The notes under the pieces: model-generated | Database searches by the model: none | What the model was told of the DNA's origin: nothing | What the model saw: only the letters and a program-made list of their open reading frames with translations | In this document: one piece after another, positions 1-8,266 of the stretch | Position numbering within the stretch: position 1 is the first letter of the stretch | Layout: each line of letters opens with the position of its first letter | Assembly (NCBI RefSeq): GCF_938015485.1 | Contig: NZ_CALLVU010000088.1 | Coordinates: 1-46,538, forward strand | Direction: 5' to 3' | Length of the DNA: 46,538 nt | Source: an uncultured Lachnoanaerobaculum sp. | Lineage (GTDB): Bacteria; Bacillota; Clostridia; Lachnospirales; Lachnospiraceae | Program-made: the position numbers and the translations under genes

Positions 1-168
1 GTTTCCAGTATAATTGAATTTTTTGGAAAAATAATTTTCGTAATTTTTATTGTTCCAAAATTAGGATATTTTGGAGTGATGATTTGCGAACCACTGATTT
101 GGATTGTGATGGTGGGGCAACTAGGGATTGCGTTTTATGGGAATGGGTATGTGAGGGGAAGAAAATAA
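1..168 (+). CDS. MATE-family transporter, C-terminal end (partial)
   Basis: An open frame enters from the left edge and ends at TAA 166-168. The visible 55 residues are hydrophobic and end in the short basic tail RGRK. The segment GYFGVMICEPLIW resembles the last membrane helix of MATE-type (NorM/DinF-like) multidrug exporters, which often carry a Gly-Val-x-x-Cys/Ala-(D/E)-Pro motif there. Such proteins are sodium- or proton-driven exporters in the cytoplasmic membrane. Only the tail is present, so the family call rests on one short motif. Its composition differs from the genes after about 1880. Confidence 0.5.
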   Translation, partial: VSSIIEFFGKIIFVIFIVPKLGYFGVMICEPLIWIVMVGQLGIAFYGNGYVRGRK

Positions 169-212
169 ATTGAATAATTAAGTTTAGAAATTATATTTTA
201 AAGGAGCAAAAA

Positions 213-1964
213 ATGCCAAAAATAATTGATATTGAAAGAAAAATAGATGAATTAAATGGCGGACAATTTCAAGCGCTTTGCGATGATTTATTATCAAAAC
301 AAGGGTATAAAAATTTAGTAAAAATTGGTACAAAAGAAGGAAGTAGTAAAACAACTAAAGGAACACCTGACTCTTATTTTAAAACAGAAAATGGAAAATA
401 TATTTTTGTAGAATATACAACTAAAAAGGATAATCTTTTTAAAAAAATAAAAGATGATATAGAAAAATGCTTAGATGTAGAAAAAACAGAAATAGCAGAT
501 TCAGATATAGAAGAAATAATATATTGTTATACTTCCTCAAATTTATTGCCTAAAGAAGATAAAGAATTAATGAACATATGTGAAAAAAGGGGCATCTTAT
601 TAAAATTATATGGAATAAATGAAATAGCAAACGATATTTATAATAAATACAAAATAATTGCTAAAGAGCATTTAAATTTATCATTAGATACTGGACAAAT
701 TTTTGAAGTTGAAGATTTTATAAGAAAATATGATTCTTATGATATGGTAGCTCCATTATCTACTAAATTTCAATTTAGAGAAAAGGAAATAGAAGAGATT
801 ATTTCAAATTTTGAAAAAAATAAAATAATTTTATTGCATGGAGCTGCTGGGGTTGGAAAAACAAGATTAGCTTTAGAAGTAGCCCAGCGGATAAGTAATG
901 AAAAAGATTATAAGTTATTATGCATAAAGAGTAACAAACAAGCTATTTTTGAGGATTTGAAAAGTTATATAAATACAGAAAATAAATATTTAATTTTTGT
1001 AGATGACATAAATGAGTTAATTAATCCAAAAGTTTTGTTAGATTATTTAACTAATGATAGTAAAATAAAATTAATTTTTACTATTCGTAATTATGCAAAG
1101 GAAGCGATATTAAATAATATCAATGAAATAACAAGTTCTGTATTTGCAATAGAAATAAAAAAAGTTAGTGATGAAGAAATAAAAGAATTTTTAATACAAA
1201 ATATGGAAATAAGGAACGAACATTATATTAGTAAAATTCAAGAAATAGCACAAGGAAATACTAGAATAGCTTATATGGCGGGAAAATTAGCTATAAAAGC
1301 CCAAAATTTAAGTTCTGTAAGTAATGCGACAGAACTGTATAGCATATACTATGACAAATATTTGCAAGAAACTGATATAGTAAAAAGTAGAAATTTATGC
1401 AAAACTTTAAGTATTGTTTCAATAATAAGAAAATTAGATTTAGAAAATAGTAATCTAATAACCTTTTTCTTAAATTTTTTTGAAATATCGGAAAAAGAGT
1501 TTGAGAATAGCATTTATGAACTGGAAAAATTAGAAATTTTAGAAATTTATCGTAAAAGAATTGTTCTAATGAATGAACAATGTTTAGCAAACTATATGAT
1601 TTACTATGGTGTTTATAAAAATAATTATATAGATTTTTCTAATTTTCTCTATGAAATGTTTAAAACTTACAGAGGATATATCTTAGAAACAATAAGAATC
1701 TTACTAAATGTATTTCGCTCAGAAGAGATAGAAGATTTTATAAAAGAAGTTATAGATATTGTTTGGATGAAATATAAAAAGGAAGATAAAAATTTATATT
1801 ATGATTTTATGATATATTTTCTTCAATTTAATGAAACGGAAGTATTATTTTATATAAATGAAATTATAGAAGAAATATCAAAAATAGATATCACTTCTAT
1901 GACTCCTATGGATGCGCTAAATACTTTGTACAATCTGCAAAATAAGATAAAAAACAGGATATAA
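213..1964 (+). CDS. PD-(D/E)XK nuclease plus STAND-type NTPase, putative anti-phage defence protein, with a MutS-like C-terminal tail
   Basis: This 583-residue protein starts at ATG 213 behind AAGGAG (201-206). Residues 1-130 resemble an Mrr/Cap4-like PD-(D/E)XK nuclease: GTPDSYF holds Asp53 and IFVEYTT holds Glu67, followed by Lys71 and Lys72. A nucleotide-binding domain follows, with Walker A GAAGVGKT at 210-217, Walker B FVDDIN (Asp264/Asp265) and an arginine-bearing strand LIFTIRN. The rest is helical and has no recognised sensor repeats. This nuclease-NTPase layout is typical of Avs/STAND defence proteins, but those are usually much longer, so the sensor part may be missing. Residues from about 555 look like the end of MutS rather than part of this family. 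Sampled lines run at roughly 20-32% GC against about 40% in mutL, which suggests transfer. Function is inferred from domains. Confidence 0.7.
   Translation: MPKIIDIERKIDELNGGQFQALCDDLLSKQGYKNLVKIGTKEGSSKTTKGTPDSYFKTENGKYIFVEYTTKKDNLFKKIKDDIEKCLDVEKTEIADSDIEEIIYCYTSSNLLPKEDKELMNICEKRGILLKLYGINEIANDIYNKYKIIAKEHLNLSLDTGQIFEVEDFIRKYDSYDMVAPLSTKFQFREKEIEEIISNFEKNKIILLHGAAGVGKTRLALEVAQRISNEKDYKLLCIKSNKQAIFEDLKSYINTENKYLIFVDDINELINPKVLLDYLTNDSKIKLIFTIRNYAKEAILNNINEITSSVFAIEIKKVSDEEIKEFLIQNMEIRNEHYISKIQEIAQGNTRIAYMAGKLAIKAQNLSSVSNATELYSIYYDKYLQETDIVKSRNLCKTLSIVSIIRKLDLENSNLITFFLNFFEISEKEFENSIYELEKLEILEIYRKRIVLMNEQCLANYMIYYGVYKNNYIDFSNFLYEMFKTYRGYILETIRILLNVFRSEEIEDFIKEVIDIVWMKYKKEDKNLYYDFMIYFLQFNETEVLFYINEIIEEISKIDITSMTPMDALNTLYNLQNKIKNRI
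1875..1964 (+). pseudogene. mutS: 3'-terminal remnant of mutS fused in frame to the defence gene
   Basis: The last ~29 codons of the preceding frame include SMTPMDALNTLYNLQNKI. This matches the conserved extreme C-terminus of MutS mismatch-recognition proteins (a TP-x-x-AL-x-x-(I/L)Y-x-L pattern, the dimer/tetramer-forming tail). MutS is also the gene expected directly upstream of mutL in Clostridia. Codon choice shifts here too: ATC ACT TCT ATG ACT CCT appears after a long run of A/T-ending codons. The ATPase, clamp and mismatch-binding domains of MutS are nowhere in the window. The join point is approximate, somewhere between about 1855 and 1890. Confidence 0.65.
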
Positions 1965-1997
1965 TTTTAAAAAATCAGGTTTTTTAGAAGGAGACTT

Positions 1998-3935
1998 ATG
2001 ATAAATATACTGGATAAGGACACTATTGATAAGATTGCAGCTGGTGAAGTGGTTGAAAGACCTGCATCAATAGTTAAGGAGCTTTTGGAAAATTCAATAG
2101 ATGCGGGAAGTTCTTTAGTTACGGTTGAGATAAAAAACGGAGGAATAGATCTTATCAGAATTACGGACAACGGCTGCGGTATACCTTCAAATGAAGTAAA
2201 GAAAGCGTTTTTAAGGCACGCCACCTCAAAGATAGTCAGTGATAAAGATCTTATTTCAATAAAAAGTCTCGGATTCAGAGGTGAGGCGCTCTCAAGTATT
2301 GCGGCTGTTTCAAGATGTGAGATGATTACAAAGACAAGGGATGAACTTACAGGAGTTCGCTACTATATAGAAGGCGGTACCGAGGCGGAATTTGAGGAAA
2401 TCGGAGCGCCTGACGGTACAAGTATAATAATCAGAGATATTTTTTATAATACTCCTGCAAGAAGAAAGTTTTTAAAGACCGCTTCCACAGAGGGAGCACA
2501 TATCAGCGAACTTGTGGAAAAGCTTGCTATGGCAAATACAGGCATTGCTTTTAAGTTTATCTCAAACGGTCAGATCAAATTGCAGACAAACGGAAGCGGC
2601 AATCTGAAAGATATAGTCTATCAGCTCTACGGCAAGGAGATTTCAAAGGCGCTTTGTAATGTGGACTATGAGAAAAACGGTATAAAGATAAGAGGTGTGG
2701 TTGCAAGACCTGAGGTCACAAGAAGTTCAAGAAGTCTTGAGAATATTTTTGTAAACGGAAGGTATATAAAGGACAATATCATATCAAAGGCTGTGGAAGA
2801 CGGCTTCGGAGACAGGCTTATGCAGCATCAGTATCCGTTTTGTGCATTGAACTTTGAATTGAACGGGGTGGATGTAAATGTCCATCCAAGGAAAATGGAA
2901 GTAAGATTTTCAGACAGAAATTTTGTATATGACAATACAAAAGAGGCTGTAGAAGAAATATTTATAACACAGAGTGCGGTAAGAGAAGTACCTGTAGGTA
3001 AAACTTCCAATGAAAAAAAAGTATTTGTAAACACTCCCGAGCCTTTTGAAAACAAGAGAAGGGATATGTATGAAGTACCGGAAAAAGGCTTACAGAATAA
3101 GTATGAGGATGTTCCAAAAGATACGCTTCACAGTACCGGTTCGGATGATGAGATAAAATGGAGAGTGCCTAAAGAAAATATGTACAATCCTAAGGATGAT
3201 ATGTCTTTTATAAAGGATGAAAATACAAAAAGGGTATACTCCGATATAAATGATTTATCAAATAAAAGTATCAAAGAGGTCAATATCGGAAATATTGATG
3301 ATGTTAATCCAAGCGGCATAAAACCGTCACAACTTTCATTTTTTGAAAGTGAATCAAAAAAATATATGAAGGTCATCGGTCAGGTCTTTGATACGTATTG
3401 GATTGTACAGCTTGAAAATGAGATGTATATTATAGACCAGCATGCCGCACATGAAAAGGTGATGTATGAGAGACTCTTAAAGGAGAGTAAAGCAAATAAG
3501 CTTTCATCTCAGATGATAAATCCTCCTATAATAGTGACTTTGACAGATTTGGAACAAAATGTTTTAAAGGAGCATATGGATGAGTTTAGAGGTATCGGAT
3601 TTGACATAGAAGAGTTTGGAGGTAAGGAATACAAGATAAACGCAATTCCGAATATTTTCCCTTCAATACCTAAGGCGGAGCTTTTTAACGAGATGCTCTC
3701 AGACAGTACAAACTACGATGTAATATCACCTTCGGAGCTGATACTTGCAAAGGTGGCGTCTATGTCTTGTAAGGCGGCTATAAAGGGAAATATGAGGATT
3801 TCTTTACTTGAGGCAAATGAGCTTTTTGATGAACTTTTGTCACTTGAAAATCCTTATAACTGTCCGCACGGAAGGCCTACCGTAATAAAAATGACTAAGC
3901 AGGAAATTGAAAAGAAATTCAAAAGGATAGTATGA
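1998..3935 (+). CDS. mutL: DNA mismatch repair protein MutL (endonuclease type)
   Basis: MutL is a 645-residue GHKL ATPase that couples mismatch recognition by MutS to strand incision. The N-terminal ATPase motifs are intact: KELLENSIDAG (28-38), DNGCGI (57-62), ATSKI (75-79) and GFRGEAL (92-98). After a variable linker, the C-terminal domain carries the metal-binding endonuclease motif DQHAAHEKVMYE, starting at Asp480, plus SCKAAIKGN and CPHGRP. This MutL should therefore nick DNA itself, as in bacteria lacking MutH. The start at ATG 1998 follows AGAAGGAG at 1986-1993. It overlaps miaA by 4 nt. Its normal partner mutS is reduced to a tail just upstream, so repair may be impaired unless a full copy exists elsewhere. 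Confidence 0.97.
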   Translation: MINILDKDTIDKIAAGEVVERPASIVKELLENSIDAGSSLVTVEIKNGGIDLIRITDNGCGIPSNEVKKAFLRHATSKIVSDKDLISIKSLGFRGEALSSIAAVSRCEMITKTRDELTGVRYYIEGGTEAEFEEIGAPDGTSIIIRDIFYNTPARRKFLKTASTEGAHISELVEKLAMANTGIAFKFISNGQIKLQTNGSGNLKDIVYQLYGKEISKALCNVDYEKNGIKIRGVVARPEVTRSSRSLENIFVNGRYIKDNIISKAVEDGFGDRLMQHQYPFCALNFELNGVDVNVHPRKMEVRFSDRNFVYDNTKEAVEEIFITQSAVREVPVGKTSNEKKVFVNTPEPFENKRRDMYEVPEKGLQNKYEDVPKDTLHSTGSDDEIKWRVPKENMYNPKDDMSFIKDENTKRVYSDINDLSNKSIKEVNIGNIDDVNPSGIKPSQLSFFESESKKYMKVIGQVFDTYWIVQLENEMYIIDQHAAHEKVMYERLLKESKANKLSSQMINPPIIVTLTDLEQNVLKEHMDEFRGIGFDIEEFGGKEYKINAIPNIFPSIPKAELFNEMLSDSTNYDVISPSELILAKVASMSCKAAIKGNMRISLLEANELFDELLSLENPYNCPHGRPTVIKMTKQEIEKKFKRIV

Positions 3936-4891
3936 CAAAGGATAAATTGATAATCTTGGCAGGACCTACAGCATCCGGAAAGACCTCCGTATCCATAGAT
4001 TTGGCAAAAAGAATCGGCGGAGAGATAGTCAGTGCCGACTCGATGCAGGTATATAGAGGTATGGATGTGGGTACTGCAAAGATAAAAGCTGATGAAATGC
4101 AGGGCGTTAAGCATTATTTAATAAATGTTTTGGATCCGACAGAAGATTTTAATATCGTAAAGTTCCAAAATATGGTAAAATACTCTATAGAGGAAATAAA
4201 GCAAAACGGACATATACCTATACTTGTAGGCGGAACCGGATTCTATATACAATCTGTTATTTACGATATAGACTTTGATACACAGGATGACAACGGAGAT
4301 ATCAGAAAAGCACTTGAAGAAGAATATGATAAAAAGGGTGCTGATTTCATGTATGAAAAACTAAAAAAAATTGACAGTGTTTCTGCAGAAAATATCCACA
4401 AAAACAACAAAAAAAGAATAATAAGAGCAATAGAGTATTTTTTGATAAACAATGCTCCGATATCTTCACATAATGAGTCTCAAAGAAAGAAAAACTCACC
4501 TTATGACTTCAGATTCTTTGTATTAAATCCCCCAAGAGATATACTTTATGACAGGATAAATCAAAGAGTTGACAAAATGGTGGAAGAAGGGCTTGTGAGA
4601 GAGGTTAAGGGCTTGAAAGATGCCGGACTTTCAATAGAAAATATCTCTATGCAGGGTATAGGATATAAGGAGATTCTTGATTATCTTGAAGGAGAGGTCA
4701 CTTTAGATGAAGCCGTAGATAATATAAAGCAAAATACAAGGCATATGGCAAAGAGGCAGGTGACCTGGTTTAAGAGGGAGAAGGATGTGATCTACATCAA
4801 TCCTTTTGAGTTTGAAAACAATGAAAAGATAGTTGACTATATGGTTGAAAAAATTGATATGGAAAGAAAAGACAATGAGCAGTTTGAATGA
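3932..4891 (+). CDS. miaA: tRNA dimethylallyltransferase
   Basis: MiaA transfers the dimethylallyl group of DMAPP to N6 of A37 in tRNAs that read codons starting with U, the first step of i6A/ms2i6A formation. The 319-residue length is normal. Walker A GPTASGKT lies at residues 11-18, followed by SADSMQVYRGMDVGTAK, which holds the substrate-binding Asp, and GGTGFYI. The ATGA junction (3932-3935) couples it to mutL, and its own end overlaps the next gene by 17 nt. The mutL-miaA order is standard in Firmicutes. Confidence 0.97.
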   Translation: MTKDKLIILAGPTASGKTSVSIDLAKRIGGEIVSADSMQVYRGMDVGTAKIKADEMQGVKHYLINVLDPTEDFNIVKFQNMVKYSIEEIKQNGHIPILVGGTGFYIQSVIYDIDFDTQDDNGDIRKALEEEYDKKGADFMYEKLKKIDSVSAENIHKNNKKRIIRAIEYFLINNAPISSHNESQRKKNSPYDFRFFVLNPPRDILYDRINQRVDKMVEEGLVREVKGLKDAGLSIENISMQGIGYKEILDYLEGEVTLDEAVDNIKQNTRHMAKRQVTWFKREKDVIYINPFEFENNEKIVDYMVEKIDMERKDNEQFE

Positions 4892-6155
4892 TATATATGA
4901 GAGTTTCGGAGTTTCAAAAAAAGTTATTGAACTTTCAGATAAAGTTTTGAAATCTTTGGAAGGCAGATTTTTGGATATTGATAAGAATGCCGAGTACAAT
5001 CAGATGAAGGTGTTATCCGCCATGCAAAAGCATAAAGTAAGCGATATACATTTTGCGGCCACTACAGGATACGGATATAACGACTTGGGCAGAGATGTGC
5101 TTGAGGATGTATATGCCACAACGTTTAAAGGTGAGTCGGCTTTGGTCAGACCTCAGTTGGTAAGCGGTACACACGCACTTCATATAGCCCTCTCAGGAAA
5201 CTTACGACCGGGAGATGAGCTTTTATCTCCTGTAGGCAAACCTTATGATACCTTGGAAGAGGTTATAGGTATAAGAGAGTCAAGAGGCTCACTTAAGGAG
5301 TACGGAGTAAGCTATGCACAGGTTGATTTACTCCCTGACGGCTCTTTTGACTACGAGGGCATAAAAAATGCTATAAATGAGAGAACAAAGCTTGTTACAA
5401 TACAAAGGTCAAAGGGCTATGCTACCAGAAAGACATTATCCGTAGAGCAGATAGGCGAGTTGATAAGTTTTGTAAAATCAATAAACCCTAAGATTATATG
5501 TATGGTGGACAACTGCTACGGTGAGTTTGTACAAAGGATAGAACCGCTTGAGGTGGGAGCCGATATGATTGTCGGATCTCTTATAAAAAATGCCGGAGGC
5601 GGTCTGGCTCCTATAGGAGGATATGTTGTAGGCAGCAAGGAATGTGTGGACAATGCTTCATTCAGACTTTCGGCACCGGGACTGGGAAAAGAGATAGGAG
5701 CGAGCCTCGGAATCAATCAGAGTCTTTTCCAGGGATTTTTCTTATCGCCTACAGTGGTTGCAGGAGCACTTAAAGGTGCAATATTTGCGGCAAATCTGTA
5801 TGAGAGCTTAGGATTTGACTGTCATCCGAACGCGACGGAACCGAGATTTGATATTATTCAGGAGATTACATTAAAAGACCCTAAAGCTTTATGTGCGTTT
5901 TGTGAGGGAATACAGGCGGCGGCACCTGTAGATTCATTTGTAAAGCCGGAGCCTTGGGCGATGCCGGGATATGACAGTGATGTAATTATGGCGGCAGGAG
6001 CTTTTGTAGGCGGTTCTTCTATAGAACTCAGTGCTGACGGACCTATGAAGGAGCCTTATTCGGTATTTTTCCAGGGCGGACTTACATGGTATCATGCAAA
6101 ACTTGGAATAATGTTGTCATTACAAAAGATATATGATGCAGGATTGATACAATAA
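4875..6155 (+). CDS. methionine gamma-lyase-like PLP enzyme ('aluminium resistance' family)
   Basis: This 426-residue protein belongs to the Met_gamma_lyase (aluminium resistance protein) family of fold-type I PLP enzymes. Landmarks are SGTHALHIAL near residues 98-107, VDNCYGEF with the PLP-ring-binding Asp212, and SLIKNAGGG with the probable Schiff-base Lys238. The chosen start, ATG 4875, follows GGAAAG at 4861-4866 and gives MSSLNDIYESFG. An upstream in-frame extension would lie entirely inside miaA and is unlikely. The family commonly follows mutL-miaA in Clostridia. C-S lyase activity on methionine or related thiols is assumed from family naming; the physiological substrate is not clear from sequence. 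Confidence 0.88.
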   Translation: MSSLNDIYESFGVSKKVIELSDKVLKSLEGRFLDIDKNAEYNQMKVLSAMQKHKVSDIHFAATTGYGYNDLGRDVLEDVYATTFKGESALVRPQLVSGTHALHIALSGNLRPGDELLSPVGKPYDTLEEVIGIRESRGSLKEYGVSYAQVDLLPDGSFDYEGIKNAINERTKLVTIQRSKGYATRKTLSVEQIGELISFVKSINPKIICMVDNCYGEFVQRIEPLEVGADMIVGSLIKNAGGGLAPIGGYVVGSKECVDNASFRLSAPGLGKEIGASLGINQSLFQGFFLSPTVVAGALKGAIFAANLYESLGFDCHPNATEPRFDIIQEITLKDPKALCAFCEGIQAAAPVDSFVKPEPWAMPGYDSDVIMAAGAFVGGSSIELSADGPMKEPYSVFFQGGLTWYHAKLGIMLSLQKIYDAGLIQ

Positions 6156-6168
6156 TTTATGTTTTAAT

Positions 6169-6196
6169 TTTACAATCGTATATTTTGTGATAAAAT
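6169..6196 (+). promoter_or_regulatory. candidate sigma-A promoter for radC-mreCD-PBP2
   Basis: TTTACA (6169-6174), a 16-nt spacer and TAAAAT (6191-6196) lie in the 79-nt gap before radC. This would start transcription near 6203, just ahead of the RBS GGAAAGGG (6223-6230) and ATG 6235. Both boxes match consensus at 5 of 6 positions. Confidence 0.5.
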
Positions 6197-6234
6197 ATGA
6201 ATGCCTTTCATGCTTGGAGAGTGGAAAGGGATTT

Positions 6235-6924
6235 ATGGGAAAAATAAAAGAATTGCCACTTGAACAAAGACCATATGACAGAGCGGTCGAATATGGAGTT
6301 GAGTCACTTACTGATGTTGAGCTTTTGGCGGTTTTGCTTAGAAGCGGCACAAAAGATGTCAATGTTATAAATCTTGCTTACAAGATACTTGAGGGCAACG
6401 GTGAAGGTTTCGGTATAAACAGTATATTTCACCACAATATGGAAAAGTTGCTTTCAATAAAGGGTGTCGGTAAGGTAAAGGCGGTACAAATCCTTGCACT
6501 TGGAGAGTTTTGTAAAAGAGCATGGGAGAGAAAGAATATAAAAAAGAGTATTTCTTTTGCTTCTCCTGATGTTGTTGCAAACTACTACAAGGAAAGTATC
6601 AGACATCTTGAAGTGGAGGAACTTAGGATTGTATTTTTGGATACCAGACAAAGACCTATCTCAGATATGGTAATTTCTGTGGGTACCGTGAACTCGTCTT
6701 TAGTTTCTGTTAGAGAAATTTTAATAGAGAGTTTAAAACATTTGGCTGTAAATGTGATATTATTACATAATCATCCAAGTGGTGACCCGTCACCAAGCAA
6801 GGCGGATATTGATATAACAAAGGATATAAATAAAGCACTTGATAGCATCGGTATAGAACTTATAGACCATATAGTCATAGGCGACAACTGCTATTACAGC
6901 TTTAAGGAACAGGGGATTATTTGA
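6235..6924 (+). CDS. radC: RadC/JAB-domain protein
   Basis: This is a 229-residue RadC-family protein with an N-terminal helix-hairpin-helix (IKGVGKVKAVQILALGEF) and a C-terminal JAB/MPN metal-binding domain. HNHPSGDPSPSKAD supplies His178, His180 and Asp191 as probable zinc ligands. Despite the historical name, a role in DNA repair is doubtful; the molecular function of RadC is not settled. I chose ATG 6235 over an in-frame ATG at 6187 because GGAAAGGG sits 4 nt upstream and the protein then begins MGKIKELPLEQRPYDR, the usual family start. Its TGA shares a base with the mreC ATG at 6924. radC next to mre genes is a common Firmicute arrangement. Confidence 0.93.
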   Translation: MGKIKELPLEQRPYDRAVEYGVESLTDVELLAVLLRSGTKDVNVINLAYKILEGNGEGFGINSIFHHNMEKLLSIKGVGKVKAVQILALGEFCKRAWERKNIKKSISFASPDVVANYYKESIRHLEVEELRIVFLDTRQRPISDMVISVGTVNSSLVSVREILIESLKHLAVNVILLHNHPSGDPSPSKADIDITKDINKALDSIGIELIDHIVIGDNCYYSFKEQGII

Positions 6925-7757
6925 TGGAATCTAGGAACAAATTTGTACTGATAGTTTTGAGTATAATCAGCATTATTCTTATTGGAATAACTTCATTCAA
7001 CGATTCTATTATTTCGCCTTTAAGACAGGCGGTAGGCATTGTGCTTCTGCCTGTACAGTCAGGTGTAAATACGGCCGGAAGAGCGGTATATGATAATATA
7101 GAAGAACAAAGAAAGATACATAGTGCGATTACCGAAAATATCGAGCTTAATAAAAAAATTGACGAACTTACACAGGAAAATACTAAGCTTATGGCGGATA
7201 ACGGAGAACTTGCCAGACTTAGAGAATTATATAAGCTTGATGAGAGTTATTCGGACTACCCTAAGGTAGGTGCCAGAGTTGTAGCAAAGGACAGTACAAA
7301 GTGGTTCTCAACATTTACAATAGATAAGGGTAGTGACGACGGAATAGCTGTGGATATGAATGTTATAGGTTACGGCGGACTGATAGGCATTGTAACTGAT
7401 GTAGGAAAAAACTACGCTACGGTCAGGGCTGTAATAGACGATATTTCAAGAGTGAGTGCGATGTCACTAAGAACGGGTGCACTTTGCAGAGTTGACGGCA
7501 ACCTTGAGCAGTACAATGAAGGCAGACTGATTTTAAGAGATGTAAAGTCTGATGCCGATGTCAATGAAGGCGATATGATAGTTACATCCAATGTGTCAAC
7601 AAAGTATTTACCTAATATACTTATAGGCTATGCAAGAGATCTTAAGGATGACTCTTCAAGGCTTACAAAGAGCGGATATATAATACCGGTAGTCAACTTC
7701 GACACTATATCGGAGGTGCTGGTTATAACCAAGCTGAAGGAAGTGAGTGACCAATGA
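6924..7757 (+). CDS. mreC: rod shape-determining protein MreC
   Basis: MreC is a bitopic protein of the elongasome that contacts MreD and class B PBPs to guide side-wall peptidoglycan synthesis. It starts with one membrane helix (FVLIVLSIISIILIGITSF). A coiled coil follows (NIELNKKIDELTQENTKL), then the beta-barrel periplasmic domain with VIGYGGLIGIVTDVG. Length is about 277 residues, normal for the family. ATG 6924 overlaps the radC stop; an in-frame TTG at 6921 is an alternative. mreD follows with a 4-nt overlap. Unusually, mreB is not between radC and mreC. Confidence 0.95.
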   Translation: MESRNKFVLIVLSIISIILIGITSFNDSIISPLRQAVGIVLLPVQSGVNTAGRAVYDNIEEQRKIHSAITENIELNKKIDELTQENTKLMADNGELARLRELYKLDESYSDYPKVGARVVAKDSTKWFSTFTIDKGSDDGIAVDMNVIGYGGLIGIVTDVGKNYATVRAVIDDISRVSAMSLRTGALCRVDGNLEQYNEGRLILRDVKSDADVNEGDMIVTSNVSTKYLPNILIGYARDLKDDSSRLTKSGYIIPVVNFDTISEVLVITKLKEVSDQ

Positions 7758-8266
7758 GAAGAATAATAGTAAATATAGCTTTTATTATATTTGCATTTGC
7801 ACTTCAAATATGTATTTTTCCGTTTATACCTTTTTTATATGCTTCACCGAATCTGCTTATAATACTGACCTTTACATACGGATTCAGTCTGGGCGTGGAA
7901 GAGGGGATGCTCTACGGCTTGATATGCGGAATCTTAATGGATTTATATGTTGCCGGTCCTTTCGGTTTCTTTACCTTTTTGTTTTTGTGGATCGGATTTA
8001 TCAACGGCAAGCTTTCGACATACTTTTATGAGGAATATATAGTGTTGCCGGTAGCGGTATGTGCTGTAAGTGAGGTTATGTACAATGTATTTATATATAT
8101 TTTCAAGTTCTTAATCAGAGATAAATTCAATTTTGTATTTTATCTGAAAAATATTATAATACCTGAAGTAGTAATAACGCTGATATTTACCTTAATATTA
8201 TACAGATTTTTACTTTGGTACAATAAAAAGCTTAGAGTATTGGACAGTAGAGGGATAAACCGGTGA
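7754..8266 (+). CDS. mreD: rod shape-determining protein MreD
   Basis: This is a 170-residue integral membrane protein with about five hydrophobic segments and the Gly-rich stretch YGFSLGVEEGMLYGLICG typical of MreD. It forms a membrane complex with MreC that activates the RodA-PBP2 synthase. It is coupled on both sides: an ATGA overlap with mreC (7754-7757) and a GTGA overlap with the PBP gene (8263-8266). Confidence 0.92.
   Translation: MRRIIVNIAFIIFAFALQICIFPFIPFLYASPNLLIILTFTYGFSLGVEEGMLYGLICGILMDLYVAGPFGFFTFLFLWIGFINGKLSTYFYEEYIVLPVAVCAVSEVMYNVFIYIFKFLIRDKFNFVFYLKNIIIPEVVITLIFTLILYRFLLWYNKKLRVLDSRGINR

Noticed and set aside
170..197. TTGAAT-N16-TATATT promoter before the STAND gene
   Set aside because: The predicted start would fall inside the RBS (201-206), leaving no usable leader, and such boxes are expected by chance in DNA this AT-rich.
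7747..8031. 94-residue + strand open frame
   Set aside because: It overlaps mreD in another frame, has no family resemblance and no RBS of its own; mreD has the coupled ATGA start.
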